Shown here in pieces: positions 16,763 through 24,911 of a DNA stretch of 37,135 nt (position 1 is the first letter of the stretch; each line of letters begins with the position of its first letter). The DNA is from Halodesulfovibrio sp. MK-HDV. Lineage in GTDB: Bacteria > Desulfobacterota > Desulfovibrionia > Desulfovibrionales > Desulfovibrionaceae. The stretch is from positions 1-37,135 of the forward strand of contig NZ_WYDS01000003.1 of assembly GCF_009914765.1 (NCBI RefSeq). The letters are read 5' to 3'. A program made the position numbers and the translations under genes. Under the pieces are notes generated by a model, which was given only the letters and a program-made list of their open reading frames with translations, was not told where the DNA came from and did no database searches.

Positions 16763-17959
16763 ATGAACAAACTTTTTATTAACGATCTCAATTGCGAAGA
16801 GAAAACTGTAATCGTACGTGTAGACTTCAACGTGCCTCTTAAAGATGGCGCTGTTGATAATGACAAGCGAATCCGTGCAGCTCTTCCAACCATCACTCAC
16901 TTGGTAGATGAGGGCGCAAAAGTTATTCTTATGTCTCACCTTGGACGTCCTAAGGGACAGCGTGTTGAGGCATTAAGTCTTAAACCTGTTGCGGAACGTC
17001 TTGCAGAGCTTTTGGGAAAACCTGTTGCGTTTGCAGATGACTGCATTGGTGACGTGGCTAAAAAAGCTGTAGCTAAGCTTGCAGCCGGTGAAGTACTTCT
17101 TCTTGAGAACCTTCGTTTCCACAAAGCTGAAACTGACAACGATCCAGAATTTGCAAAACAGCTTGCTGAGCTTGCAGAACTGTACGTTAACGACGCGTTC
17201 GGCACCGCGCATCGCGCACATGCTTCCACCGAAGGTATTACACATTACATGGACACCTGTGCATGTGGTTACCTGCTTAAAAAGGAACTCGACTTCCTCG
17301 GTAGTGCACTTGCAGAACCTAAGCGTCCATTTACCGCTATCATCGGCGGTGCAAAAATTTCCGGTAAAATTGACGTAATTAAAGCGCTTTTGCCAAAAGT
17401 AGATAACTTGATTATCGGCGGCGGCATGGCGTGTACGTTCCTTAAAGCCAAGGGATGCGAAATCGGTAATTCTCTTTGTGAAGAAGATAAATTGCCACTC
17501 GCAAAAGAACTTCTTGAACTTGGCGAAGACAAAATTCTTCTCCCTACAGATTACCTTGTAACCGACAAGCTTGATTTTGATGCACGCGAGATCGGCAGCG
17601 AAGCCATCGTAGCAGAAGATGCCATTACTGAAGGTCTTATGGCTGTGGACATTGGTCCTGACACCATGGAGACTTTCAAAAACATCATCGAAAAATCCGG
17701 CACTGTTGTTTGGAACGGCCCGATGGGTGTATTTGAAATTGATGCCTCTGCCAAAGGTACTTTTGCTGTGGCAGAAGCTCTTGCAGAAGCAACAACAAAG
17801 GGCAGCATCACCGTTATCGGTGGTGGTGACTCAGCATCTGCTATTGAGAAAGCTGGTCTTTCTGAAGCAGTTTCCCACGTTTCTACAGGCGGCGGTGCTT
17901 CCCTCGAATTTCTCGAAGGAAAAACTCTTCCGGGTGTAGAAGCTCTTACCGAAGCATAG
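16763..17959 (+). CDS. pgk: Phosphoglycerate kinase
   Basis: A 398-residue monomeric kinase converting 1,3-bisphosphoglycerate and ADP to 3-phosphoglycerate and ATP. Signatures are 'VIVRVDFNVPLKDG' near the N-terminus, 'LMSHLGRPKGQ', 'LLLENLRFHKAE', 'TAIIGGAKISGKID', the nucleotide-binding 'WNGPMGVFE' and the C-terminal 'GGGDSASAIEKAG'. I chose ATG 16763, with ACGAGG at 16748-16753, over the in-frame GTG at 16703, which lies inside the intercistronic hairpin. Usual length for the family. Its stop codon forms part of the first unit of a tandem repeat. Confidence 0.98.
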   Translation: MNKLFINDLNCEEKTVIVRVDFNVPLKDGAVDNDKRIRAALPTITHLVDEGAKVILMSHLGRPKGQRVEALSLKPVAERLAELLGKPVAFADDCIGDVAKKAVAKLAAGEVLLLENLRFHKAETDNDPEFAKQLAELAELYVNDAFGTAHRAHASTEGITHYMDTCACGYLLKKELDFLGSALAEPKRPFTAIIGGAKISGKIDVIKALLPKVDNLIIGGGMACTFLKAKGCEIGNSLCEEDKLPLAKELLELGEDKILLPTDYLVTDKLDFDAREIGSEAIVAEDAITEGLMAVDIGPDTMETFKNIIEKSGTVVWNGPMGVFEIDASAKGTFAVAEALAEATTKGSITVIGGGDSASAIEKAGLSEAVSHVSTGGGASLEFLEGKTLPGVEALTEA

Positions 17960-18034
17960 TTCACAAAGTTCGAGCATAGTTCACAAAGTTGGAGCCTAGT
18001 TCATAAAGTTGGAGCCTAGTTCATAAAGCTGGAG
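17955..18034 (+). repeat. Four tandem 20-bp repeats starting at the pgk stop codon
   Basis: Four units of exactly 20 bp (17955-17974, 17975-17994, 17995-18014, 18015-18034) follow the pattern C[A/C]TAGTTCA[C/T]AAAGTTGGAG. Units 1-2 and 3-4 form sub-pairs: A and C at the variable positions in the first pair, C and T in the second. Every unit contains TAG, and the first supplies the pgk stop. The array is followed by a terminator. Confidence 0.9.
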
Positions 18035-18090
18035 ATAACGCACGGCAGTGCTGTTTCCGGCAAAAGAACGGCTAGTTTAGTAAAAGATAA

Positions 18091-18127
18091 AGCGGCATGT
18101 TGAATATTCAACATGCCGCTTTTTTTA
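18091..18127 (+). terminator. Terminator of gap-pgk
   Basis: A perfect 15-bp inverted repeat with arms AGCGGCATGTTGAAT (18091-18105) and ATTCAACATGCCGCT (18106-18120), followed by eight T. Confidence 0.95.
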
Positions 18128-18236
18128 TTTCATCTCCATTGATATTCCAGCGCGTTGTCAAAGAAAAATAAAATGTAGAAAAAAGTTTGCGTCTTTTTGA
18201 CTTGCGAATCGTCTACCTTTTCGAACTGTCTGCATA

Positions 18237-18269
18237 GAGCAGGCAGCAATTGGAGCAGTAACCCTGCTC
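18237..18269 (+). promoter_or_regulatory. Leader hairpin before the 2Fe-2S protein gene
   Basis: GAGCAGG (18237-18243) pairs with CCTGCTC (18263-18269), 8 bp before the strong ribosome binding site AAAAGGAGAGG. It could influence translation. Confidence 0.4.
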
Positions 18270-18290
18270 GTTTCATAAAAGGAGAGGCGT

Positions 18291-18638
18291 ATGAATATTA
18301 CTATTGATGGAATTCAGGTAGAGTTTTCGGCTGAAGATACAAATATTGTGGAAGTAGCAGGCAGGAGCGACATTTGCATTCCGGCACCGTGTTACCTTGC
18401 CAATCGTAAACACGGTTGCTGTAAGGTGTGTGTGATCGAAGTAAACGGCGAAGAAAAGTATGCTTGTGTAACGAAACCGCAGGAAGGGATGCAGATTGTT
18501 TTTGATCGCGATGATCTGAATACTCTGCGTAAAGAGCGTATTGTTGCATACAGTAAAGCAAAGAATGATCCTTCGTTACGTTGTGAATGTGACTGTGCTG
18601 AAGTTGATGACCGTTCTTCGGAGTTACGTTGCTGCTAA
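18291..18638 (+). CDS. Small 2Fe-2S ferredoxin-like protein (NuoG/HydA N-terminal type)
   Basis: A 115-residue protein starting like the N-terminal [2Fe-2S] domain of NuoG and Fe-hydrogenase subunits: 'MNITIDGIQVEF', then cysteines in 'PAPC' and 'CCKVC' and a later 'YAC' (C-x9-C-x2-C-x11-C), followed by 'EGMQIVFDRDDLNTLRKER'. A C-terminal tail adds more cysteines ('CECDC' and a final 'RCC') and may bind another metal or form disulfides. It stands alone, not as part of a large subunit, so it is probably an electron carrier. The ribosome binding site is strong. The SigZ-like sigma gene follows about 150 bp downstream on the same strand, with no terminator visible between them. Confidence 0.85.
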   Translation: MNITIDGIQVEFSAEDTNIVEVAGRSDICIPAPCYLANRKHGCCKVCVIEVNGEEKYACVTKPQEGMQIVFDRDDLNTLRKERIVAYSKAKNDPSLRCECDCAEVDDRSSELRCC

Positions 18639-18785
18639 GATAGAAGTGGCAACGTCGGCTAAAGATATTCTTGGAGCGTAATCCGTCATTTTGACAACAG
18701 GCGCAACAGCCTTACTTTGTATCGCATAGAAACAGAGCTAGAGTTCGGGTTTGATTCTGAGCCAGAAAAGCGTGTCGGAGAATAT

Positions 18786-19334
18786 ATGGAACAGTTAGAA
18801 GCAATGTGGCTGGAGCATCAGGATAGCCTGTTAGGGTTTATTAAAAAGCGTGTCGGTAGCAAAGAAACTGCTGAAGATATGCTGCATGACGTCTTTTTGA
18901 AATTTCATGCTCATTTTGCAACTATCACAGATCATACAAGGATTCGTAGCTGGCTGTTTCAGGTAACCCGTAACGTGATTATTGATCACTATCGTACCCG
19001 CACATTTACCGTTGCCTTGCCGGAATATCTGGAAGCTGAATCTGCCTCTAAAGAAGAAAAAGTGCAGCAGGCACTCTCCACCTGCGTGGAGAAAATGGTG
19101 CTTCGGTTGCCGAGAAAATATCGTGTTGCTGTACAACTTGCAGATTTGGAAGGGCAGCCGCAGCTGGATGTCGCAAGTCTGGAAAACATTTCTCTTTCCG
19201 GTGCAAAATCTAGAGTTCAGCGTGGACGTAAGCTTTTGCGGGATATGATGTTTGACTGTTGTTCTTTTGAAGTGGACAGGGAAAGTCAGGTTGTAGACTG
19301 GAGTCCGCGCCACAAGACCTGTAAGTATTGTTGA
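18786..19334 (+). CDS. sigZ: ECF sigma factor, SigZ-like
   Basis: A 182-residue sigma-70-family factor directing RNA polymerase to specific promoters. Region 2 is 'LGFIKKRVGSKETAEDMLHDVFLKF' to 'RIRSWLFQVTRNVIIDHYR'; region 4 is 'RLPRKYRVAVQLADLEG' to 'SLENISLSGAKSRVQRGRKL'. I prefer ATG 18786, with GGAG at 18777-18780, over an in-frame TTG at 18717. The C-terminal tail has a CC pair and a final 'CKYC', which could sense redox state or metal; from memory, SigZ homologues share a similar Cys-containing tail. No anti-sigma gene is adjacent. It follows the 2Fe-2S protein gene and ends at a terminator. Confidence 0.88.
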   Translation: MEQLEAMWLEHQDSLLGFIKKRVGSKETAEDMLHDVFLKFHAHFATITDHTRIRSWLFQVTRNVIIDHYRTRTFTVALPEYLEAESASKEEKVQQALSTCVEKMVLRLPRKYRVAVQLADLEGQPQLDVASLENISLSGAKSRVQRGRKLLRDMMFDCCSFEVDRESQVVDWSPRHKTCKYC

Positions 19335-19360
19335 TAAGTACTGCCATACAAATCAAAAAA

Positions 19361-19395
19361 AGCCCTGCTGGTGTGAATACCGGCAGGGCTTTTTT
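19361..19395. terminator. Intrinsic terminator after sigZ
   Basis: GCCCTGCTGG pairs with CCGGCAGGGC (one wobble), with an A-run before and six T after. It lies between convergent genes and can serve both. Confidence 0.9.
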
Positions 19396-19413
19396 GTGGC
19401 AACAATGATGGCG

Positions 19414-20031
19414 TTATTCTCTTCTACCAAAAGTAGAAACAGGGAAGGATTTTTGATGTGGCTGCATTGCGGAGCCGAGCCAGTGAATGGTCTGCCCGAG
19501 GTTTTCCATGTTCGCCATGGCTTCCGCATCTTTTCTTACATCACCCGGTGCAAGGCCGACACCGATGTTCCAGTAGATTGAACCGGGAACGATCATCTGT
19601 GACATGAGGTACATGTGATTGATGCTGTCAAAAGCGTGGGTCGCGCCGCCACGTCGAACCGCAACAACTGCTGCACCAATTTTTCCGGCTAAGGCTCGAC
19701 CGTTGGCGATGGCAACTAAGCCTGCACGGTCAATAAGACCTTTCAGTTCGGCGGAAACATCAGTGAAATATGTTGGGGTACCAAGAATAATCGCGTCTGC
19801 ACGAAGGATTTTTTCAAACAAGTCGTTGAAAATATCATTTTTGACTATGCAGGAATTATCCTTGGTCTCAAAACATTTGTAGCACGCAATACAGCCTCTA
19901 AGTTTTTTACCGCCAACTTGAACAAGTTCTGTTTCCCAGCCATTTGCGGCTAAAGGAGCCAGTGTTTCCTGTAATAAAATTTCGGTATTGCCGCCTTTAC
20001 GCGGACTGCCGTTAATGGCGAGTACGTACAT
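19414..20031 (-). CDS. Iron-sulfur flavoprotein (NADPH-dependent FMN reductase/flavodoxin fold)
   Basis: A 205-residue flavodoxin-fold protein. 'LAINGSPRKGGNTEILL' at the N-terminus is the FMN phosphate-binding loop. 'GCIACYKCFETKDNSC' gives C-x2-C-x2-C-x7-C, the compact 4Fe-4S motif of archaeal iron-sulfur flavoproteins (Isf). 'ADAIILGTPTYF' and 'SAELKGLIDRAG' complete the fold. It probably transfers electrons in quinone, oxygen or peroxide detoxification. The start has AAGGA upstream. It is divergent from an HxlR-family regulator, which is the likely controller; the 160-bp region between them should hold the operator. Confidence 0.9.
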   Translation of the reverse strand: MYVLAINGSPRKGGNTEILLQETLAPLAANGWETELVQVGGKKLRGCIACYKCFETKDNSCIVKNDIFNDLFEKILRADAIILGTPTYFTDVSAELKGLIDRAGLVAIANGRALAGKIGAAVVAVRRGGATHAFDSINHMYLMSQMIVPGSIYWNIGVGLAPGDVRKDAEAMANMENLGQTIHWLGSAMQPHQKSFPVSTFGRRE

Positions 20032-20193
20032 GGAATATATCCTTATTAGTGTTTGTATGATGGCTTATTAGATATCCAGCCTCGACAATTAGAAGATGAT
20101 GGCTAGATTGAGAGATAGTGACATATTTTTGAGAATGTACAAGTACGGTTTTTTTTGTGCCTAAGTATCATGCAGGGTACCGTTGGAGATAAA

Positions 20194-20592
20194 ATGATTC
20201 GAAGATGTGACGTAAAAGAGGTGGGCGGTAAGAGCTATAGGTGCTTTTTCGAGCTGACCATGCAGGTTATCGGTGGAAAATGGAAACCTGTCATTTTGTA
20301 TCATTTATCACAGGAAAAAGTGCTGCGCTTCGGTGCTCTGAAAAAATCGCTATACGGCATAACGCAAAGGATGCTTACAAAGCAATTGCGGGAGCTGGAG
20401 GCTGATAGAATTGTTACGCGTACGGTCTTTAATGAGGTTCCGCCCAAAGTGGAGTATTCTCTCACTGAGTTAGGCGAGTCACTGATTCCCATTTTTCTGG
20501 AAATGAAGAAATGGGGCATCCGTTATGAGGAATGTATCGCGGGTGAAGTTATTACGGGTGATACCTACGAGTCTGTAGATGATCCGGAATAG
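20194..20592 (+). CDS. HxlR-family transcriptional regulator
   Basis: A 132-residue winged-helix regulator. The family pattern is clear: 'QVIGGKWKPVILYHL', 'LRFGALKKSLYGITQRMLTKQLRELEADRIV' and 'PPKVEYSLTELGESL'. I chose ATG 20194 with GGAG at 20185-20188; the upstream TTG and ATG codons have no ribosome binding site. Cysteines at about residues 5 and 16 precede the DNA-binding core. Related regulators (YodB, HypR, QorR) use N-terminal cysteines to sense quinones or disulfide stress, so a thiol switch is plausible. It is divergent from the flavoprotein gene and is followed by a terminator. Confidence 0.92.
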   Translation: MIRRCDVKEVGGKSYRCFFELTMQVIGGKWKPVILYHLSQEKVLRFGALKKSLYGITQRMLTKQLRELEADRIVTRTVFNEVPPKVEYSLTELGESLIPIFLEMKKWGIRYEECIAGEVITGDTYESVDDPE

Positions 20593-20613
20593 TACAAACT
20601 AACGATGGAAATG

Positions 20614-20650
20614 AAAAAGGCAGATTGATGTATTCAATCTGCCTTTTTTT
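20614..20650. terminator. Bidirectional terminator between hxlR-like and membrane protein genes
   Basis: AAGGCAGATTGA pairs with TCAATCTGCCTT across a 5-nt loop, with A-run and T-run flanks. It reaches into the stop region of the convergent minus-strand gene. Confidence 0.9.
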
Positions 20651-21173
20651 ATGCGGGTCGTATGGCCTGCTTTGATTCCAGCCGGAATGTGAGCATATAG
20701 TAGATGATGAGTAAGGCAAGGAAGGGAACTGTTTCCGAAAGCAGTTTGCTTTCCGGATAGCTATACGCGAGTCCAAATGCTCCGATGGTTAGCAGAGTCA
20801 TAAAACTTTCGTATAATCGTACGCGTGCGCTTTGGCGCAGTTGTACTGGAAACCAGCTGGAAAACAGAAGCGCAAAAATGCCAATTCCCATTATCCACAT
20901 GAGCATGGCAGCGGATTGCATTGAACTGTACAAGTTCATCAGCCATGCTTGATTAGTAACAATTCCCACGGCACCGGATATTAAATAGCAATTGATTCCA
21001 AGAAAGATTTTGTTTTGGAATCCATGGGTAAAGACGTTGAAACTGATACACCCGATAGCCGCAAGTGCGCTGATGCCATATGTCAGTAGCCAGTAGTTTT
21101 CACTTGATGGATTACTGTTACGCATGATTATTAGAAATGTTGCAAGTGGTATAACTTCAAAGAATCGTCCCAT
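20649..21173 (-). CDS. Small polytopic membrane protein downstream of pqiC
   Basis: A 174-residue membrane protein with about six hydrophobic segments and no family name I can give with confidence. It begins 'MGRFFEVIPLATFLI', recalling the YciB/IspZ architecture, and shares a pattern with the protein at 9793-10329. It lies 50 bp after pqiC on the same strand with no terminator between, and the shared terminator follows it. It is therefore probably the last gene of a pqiABC operon, which points to an envelope role (inference). GGAG lies about 10 bases before the ATG. Confidence 0.75.
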   Translation of the reverse strand: MGRFFEVIPLATFLIIMRNSNPSSENYWLLTYGISALAAIGCISFNVFTHGFQNKIFLGINCYLISGAVGIVTNQAWLMNLYSSMQSAAMLMWIMGIGIFALLFSSWFPVQLRQSARVRLYESFMTLLTIGAFGLAYSYPESKLLSETVPFLALLIIYYMLTFRLESKQAIRPA

Positions 21174-21223
21174 GATGATTACTCCACGCTTTTGTTATTG
21201 TCAGGGTACTCTTGAGAGGTCTT

Positions 21224-21826
21224 TTATTGCCTTGCTACCGTGTGCAGCCCTTTTGCAATTTCCTGACTTAGAGTTTCCAGCGCATCGCTTTGTGTTTGAA
21301 CATATGCGCTCATGTCTGAACCGGCGACTGGGAATGTCTGAACAAAGTGGCGTGTAAGTAACGATCTGTCTGTGTTTACATCCACAATCTGCCATATGGT
21401 ATCCAGCGTTACATTCATGCCCGCTTTGCCTTCAAAACGGCGGACCGTGACATATACCTGATATTTTGGTCGTTGTGCCCGTTCCCACGGATACACGGAA
21501 ACTTTTGGCGTTTGGAGAAGGCTTGAAATGTTTTCCGCGAGAGTTTCTTCCACCTGTGTTTTGAAGGAATCACCCCAGCGTTGGTATTCGTGGATGGTGA
21601 TGCTGTTTTGGCCTGTGGTCGTCACAATCTGGGAACGATCAAGATGTCCTGGAACAGTAACAGGCCCCACGCCGACACTAATGTCATTGAGTGGCTGAAT
21701 CTGTGAGGTCATCTGATTTGAGCTTGTGAGAATGTAGTATGATGAAGGCGGAGACATTGTTCCGCAACCTGTCAAAACGATACACAGACCCGCCAGCAGC
21801 AGGGCGTTTGATACGGTTCTACGCAT
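21224..21826 (-). CDS. pqiC: PqiC-type outer membrane lipoprotein
   Basis: A 200-residue lipoprotein of the ABC-transport auxiliary/PqiC (YmbA) family. A signal peptide ends in the lipobox 'LTGC' (cysteine near residue 21). 'PPSSYYILTSS', 'VGVGPVTVPGHLDRSQIV' and 'RWGDSFKTQVEETLAENI' are typical of the family. In E. coli, PqiC sits in the outer membrane and receives the tip of the PqiB needle, completing a lipid conduit across the periplasm. Its start overlaps the pqiB stop by one base (TAATG), so translation is coupled. Confidence 0.93.
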   Translation of the reverse strand: MRRTVSNALLLAGLCIVLTGCGTMSPPSSYYILTSSNQMTSQIQPLNDISVGVGPVTVPGHLDRSQIVTTTGQNSITIHEYQRWGDSFKTQVEETLAENISSLLQTPKVSVYPWERAQRPKYQVYVTVRRFEGKAGMNVTLDTIWQIVDVNTDRSLLTRHFVQTFPVAGSDMSAYVQTQSDALETLSQEIAKGLHTVARQ

Positions 21827-23424
21827 TATTTTCTCTCTTTTCCTCGAAGTAATGATTCAGGATGGCGTTCCAGTTGGTCGGCAAGCGAACGAACGGCTCG
21901 GGCAGCTTCACTCATTTCACGCATGGCTCGTTGTAATTCTACTATCGTTGCAGAGTCTTTAGATAACAGGTTGTTTGCCCCTTCCATTGTTTCGCGGGTC
22001 TCCTGGAATGCGAGGCGGAGTTCGTTGGAATCTGCAAGTTTTTCTAATTTTTCACTTGCCTTTTTAATGCTCTGCAATGTTTCTACAGCATTGTTCCCAA
22101 TTTTTTCCATTGGAATTTTTTGTAGTTTTTCAAACAGGGCAGACATGTTGCTTGTAAGTTCTTCAATTGGTGTCGGCGTTGTTGGAATTTCGAGTACGCC
22201 ACCATCCGAAACAATTTTTGCCGGTTCAACTGCTTTAAAGAAGTCCAAAGCAACGTAGAGTTTTCCTGTGAGCAGGTTGCCTGTGCGAACCTGTCCGCGC
22301 ATGCCTTGCTTAACAAGCAGTTCCAGCATGGAGTCTGTATCAGCTTCCCCTGTCTGGGATGCAATACGTGCTAAGCGCTCTTTTTCAACTTCGATGCGAA
22401 CGGGAACCAGAACTTCTTTACTTTTCCAATCGAATTCGATGCCTATGTCGGCAACGCGTCCCACTGGAAATCCTTTAAATTCGACAGGAGCACCGATTGA
22501 AAGTCCACGAACAGACTGAGCGAACTTGAGGATGTAGTATTCCTTTTGAACGAACTGTTCTTTCATGGCTGCATCCCGCGTCGGGAACAGTTGGAACATA
22601 TCGCCGGCATCAGCAATCGGTGTGCCCTTGATATGCTCAGGGTTCGTTAGAGAAATGCCGCCAATAAGTAAGCTTACTAGAGATTCTGTATCAAAACGGA
22701 TGCCGTCTGCATCCATTTCCAAATCCATACCGGATGCCAGCCAGAAGCGGGAAGAGTCTTTTACGTAGTCGTCATACGGCGCATCGACAAAGACTGTAAT
22801 GTTCACGCCTTCGCCAGTGTTCTGTAACCCGTATCCAACAACCTGCCCGATTTTAATGCCTCGGTAATAGATAGGGGAACCGTAGTCGAGAGAGCCGAGG
22901 TCGCGAGCTTTAAGCGTAAAGAGCTTTCCGGGGGTATCTTCTGTGACGACTGGCGGGATCTCAAGTCCTATGAATTCAGATTGAGAATCACCATCTTTTC
23001 CCGGATCAACCGCTATATATGCACCGGAGAGGAGCGTTCCCAGCCCTGTAACTGTTCCGCCGCTTAATCTTGGACGGACAACCCAGAAGCGGGTCTGATC
23101 ATTTATATAGTCATCAGCTCTTTTTACGAGCGAAACAGTAACTTCAACGTGTTCAAAATCTTCGGTAAGTTTAACAGCTTCAACCTTGCCGATTTCAACG
23201 TCTTTATATTTAACTTTAGTTTTTCCAGCTTCAAGTCCATCCGCAGATGCAAATGTGATGGTAACTGTAGGGCCTTTTTCCATTATCGATGTGTAGACAA
23301 GACCCATGCCGATGATCATGGCAATAAGTGGAACAATCCAGATTAAAGAAAAGCTTTTTTTCTTGCAGACTGAGGCTTGCGGCAGAGTTTCGGGCGATGA
23401 TGGAGCAGTGGTTTCTTCTGACAT
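21826..23424 (-). CDS. pqiB: PqiB, multi-domain MCE (MlaD) protein
   Basis: A 532-residue inner-membrane-anchored periplasmic protein. One N-terminal membrane helix (about 24-44, 'SLIWIVPLIAMIIGMGLVY') is followed by three MCE/MlaD repeats: 'GPTVTITFASADGLEAGKT', 'GKLFTLKARDLGSLDYGSP' and 'YYILKFAQSVRGLSIGAP'. A long C-terminal helical region (about 420-530) corresponds to the needle-like tube of E. coli PqiB, and the domain count and length match that protein. It is thought to move lipids between the membranes. It starts immediately after the pqiA stop and overlaps pqiC. Confidence 0.95.
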   Translation of the reverse strand: MSEETTAPSSPETLPQASVCKKKSFSLIWIVPLIAMIIGMGLVYTSIMEKGPTVTITFASADGLEAGKTKVKYKDVEIGKVEAVKLTEDFEHVEVTVSLVKRADDYINDQTRFWVVRPRLSGGTVTGLGTLLSGAYIAVDPGKDGDSQSEFIGLEIPPVVTEDTPGKLFTLKARDLGSLDYGSPIYYRGIKIGQVVGYGLQNTGEGVNITVFVDAPYDDYVKDSSRFWLASGMDLEMDADGIRFDTESLVSLLIGGISLTNPEHIKGTPIADAGDMFQLFPTRDAAMKEQFVQKEYYILKFAQSVRGLSIGAPVEFKGFPVGRVADIGIEFDWKSKEVLVPVRIEVEKERLARIASQTGEADTDSMLELLVKQGMRGQVRTGNLLTGKLYVALDFFKAVEPAKIVSDGGVLEIPTTPTPIEELTSNMSALFEKLQKIPMEKIGNNAVETLQSIKKASEKLEKLADSNELRLAFQETRETMEGANNLLSKDSATIVELQRAMREMSEAARAVRSLADQLERHPESLLRGKERK

Positions 23425-24651
23425 TTAATCTTCCTTCTGATCCCAGATAAGTCTGGGGTCAAAGCTTTCTGCTGCGAACATGGTGATAACCACAACAGCA
23501 GCAAAATATACAGCACCCGGCCCTGCCTGAATGGCAGCAAACGGGTCTAACTGAACCAGCGCAACAAGCACTGTTACCACATACACATCAACCATAGACC
23601 AACGGCCGACAGCTTCTGTTAATCGGTACATTCTAGTGCGGGTTACCGGTTTCCATTGATGTTGAAATTTTACAGATATAAGCAAATATACCAGCGTGAT
23701 GAGTTTTAAAAGTGGAATAAAAATGCTGGCAATAAAGATGACGAGTGCAATATGCCATGATCCTGAGAACATGAAATATACGACACCGCTCATAATGGTA
23801 TCTGCCTGTGTGCTACCGAATACCTGCGTTACTGTTATGGGCAGCAGGTTGGCAGGCAGGTATAAAAGTATGGCAGCAACGACTAGAGCCGTTGTCCGTT
23901 GAAGACTGTTAGGTTTGCGCAGATGCAGACTGGATCCGCAGCGGGGGCAGGCTGCATGGTGTGCTTCAGGTATGCCGCATACAAGTGAACAGCTGTGACA
24001 CGTGGCAGGCTGAGTGCATGATTCAGGCTCTTTTTCTGAAGAGTTTATAGGGAGCCTTTTCCATATGTCATAGGGGTTTAATCCTGAAAAAGCAGTAATG
24101 ATAACAAGGATTAGTGCCGTATACGCCCACATTGCAGTACCGGGGATAATGGTAGCCATTTTCCCGAGCTTGATCATGGAGACCAGAATACCCAGTAAAA
24201 ACACTTCCATCATGCTCCATGGCATAAGGTGTCGGACGGTTCTAAAAATTTTTCCAGTGCGTGGTGCCAGCTGTCCGAATTGAATAGGAGTGAGTATGAA
24301 AATAAGCGCAATTAATTGAAGCAGCGGCACGAGAATACTTGTGAACAGAACAAGGGCGGATAGTCCCTGCATTCCGTTGGTAAATAACCAGATAACACCG
24401 GTGACAAGGGTAGTTTCCTGTATTCTTCCTTCCACTTGCATGGAAATAAATGGATACGCATTGGCAATGGCAAACAGAATGAGACCGGCAATAGAAAGCG
24501 CTAATGTGCGCTGGGTAGTATCTTTGGTTTTTTGAAAAAGTACAGACCCGCAACGAGTACAGATTGCTTTTGTCCCTTCCGGCATTTCGGGGAGTGTTTG
24601 CGTTAATCCGCAATCGTGGCAAGTCGTTGATAGTTGGGTAGTTATGTCCAT
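23425..24651 (-). CDS. pqiA: PqiA, paraquat-inducible membrane protein A
   Basis: A 408-residue integral membrane protein with two PqiA domains of about four helices each. Each is preceded by a zinc-ribbon-like pair of cysteines: 'CHDCG' and 'CTRCG' in the first half, 'CHSC' and 'CPRCG' in the second. 'ANAYPFISMQVEG' and 'ANLLPITVTQVFG' mark the two repeats. It is the inner-membrane partner of PqiB. The ribosome binding site is weak, and a minus-strand promoter must lie in the long upstream gap. Pqi expression in enterobacteria responds to oxidative stress; no SoxS-like site could be recognised here. Confidence 0.95.
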   Translation of the reverse strand: MDITTQLSTTCHDCGLTQTLPEMPEGTKAICTRCGSVLFQKTKDTTQRTLALSIAGLILFAIANAYPFISMQVEGRIQETTLVTGVIWLFTNGMQGLSALVLFTSILVPLLQLIALIFILTPIQFGQLAPRTGKIFRTVRHLMPWSMMEVFLLGILVSMIKLGKMATIIPGTAMWAYTALILVIITAFSGLNPYDIWKRLPINSSEKEPESCTQPATCHSCSLVCGIPEAHHAACPRCGSSLHLRKPNSLQRTTALVVAAILLYLPANLLPITVTQVFGSTQADTIMSGVVYFMFSGSWHIALVIFIASIFIPLLKLITLVYLLISVKFQHQWKPVTRTRMYRLTEAVGRWSMVDVYVVTVLVALVQLDPFAAIQAGPGAVYFAAVVVITMFAAESFDPRLIWDQKED

Positions 24652-24873
24652 GTGAGGTGAATAGTATTCCTTACAATTTCGAGGTATTATGCGATGTGGT
24701 TAGTTGTGTAAAAGTGATCGCATACTCAATACCGTAGTAGTGTTTTCGTTGGTTTTTCTCAGTAACGCTTACCTGATGCAAGAGGTCACGGCAATACAGA
24801 AAATATTCTATAGATATTGGATGATTAAGCATGGGATATGAAAGTTGTTGTGTAGTACAACTCCATGGGAAAG

Positions 24874-24911
24874 AAATGTGATTTGAATGGTCGGATATTC
24901 TAATCACATTT
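24874..24911. repeat. 10-bp inverted repeat upstream of pqiA
   Basis: AAATGTGATT (24874-24883) and AATCACATTT (24902-24911) are perfectly complementary across 18 bp. Each arm contains a CRP/FNR-like half site (TGTGAT and ATCACA), but the spacing is too wide for one CRP dimer. It could be a hairpin or two half sites in the pqiA control region. Confidence 0.4.

Noticed and set aside
17955-18034. CRISPR array
   Set aside because: The 20-bp units are directly adjacent with no spacers and there are no cas genes.
24874-24911. Crp/Fnr site upstream of pqiA
   Set aside because: The half sites TGTGAT and ATCACA are 18+ bp apart instead of the 6 bp needed; kept only as an inverted repeat.
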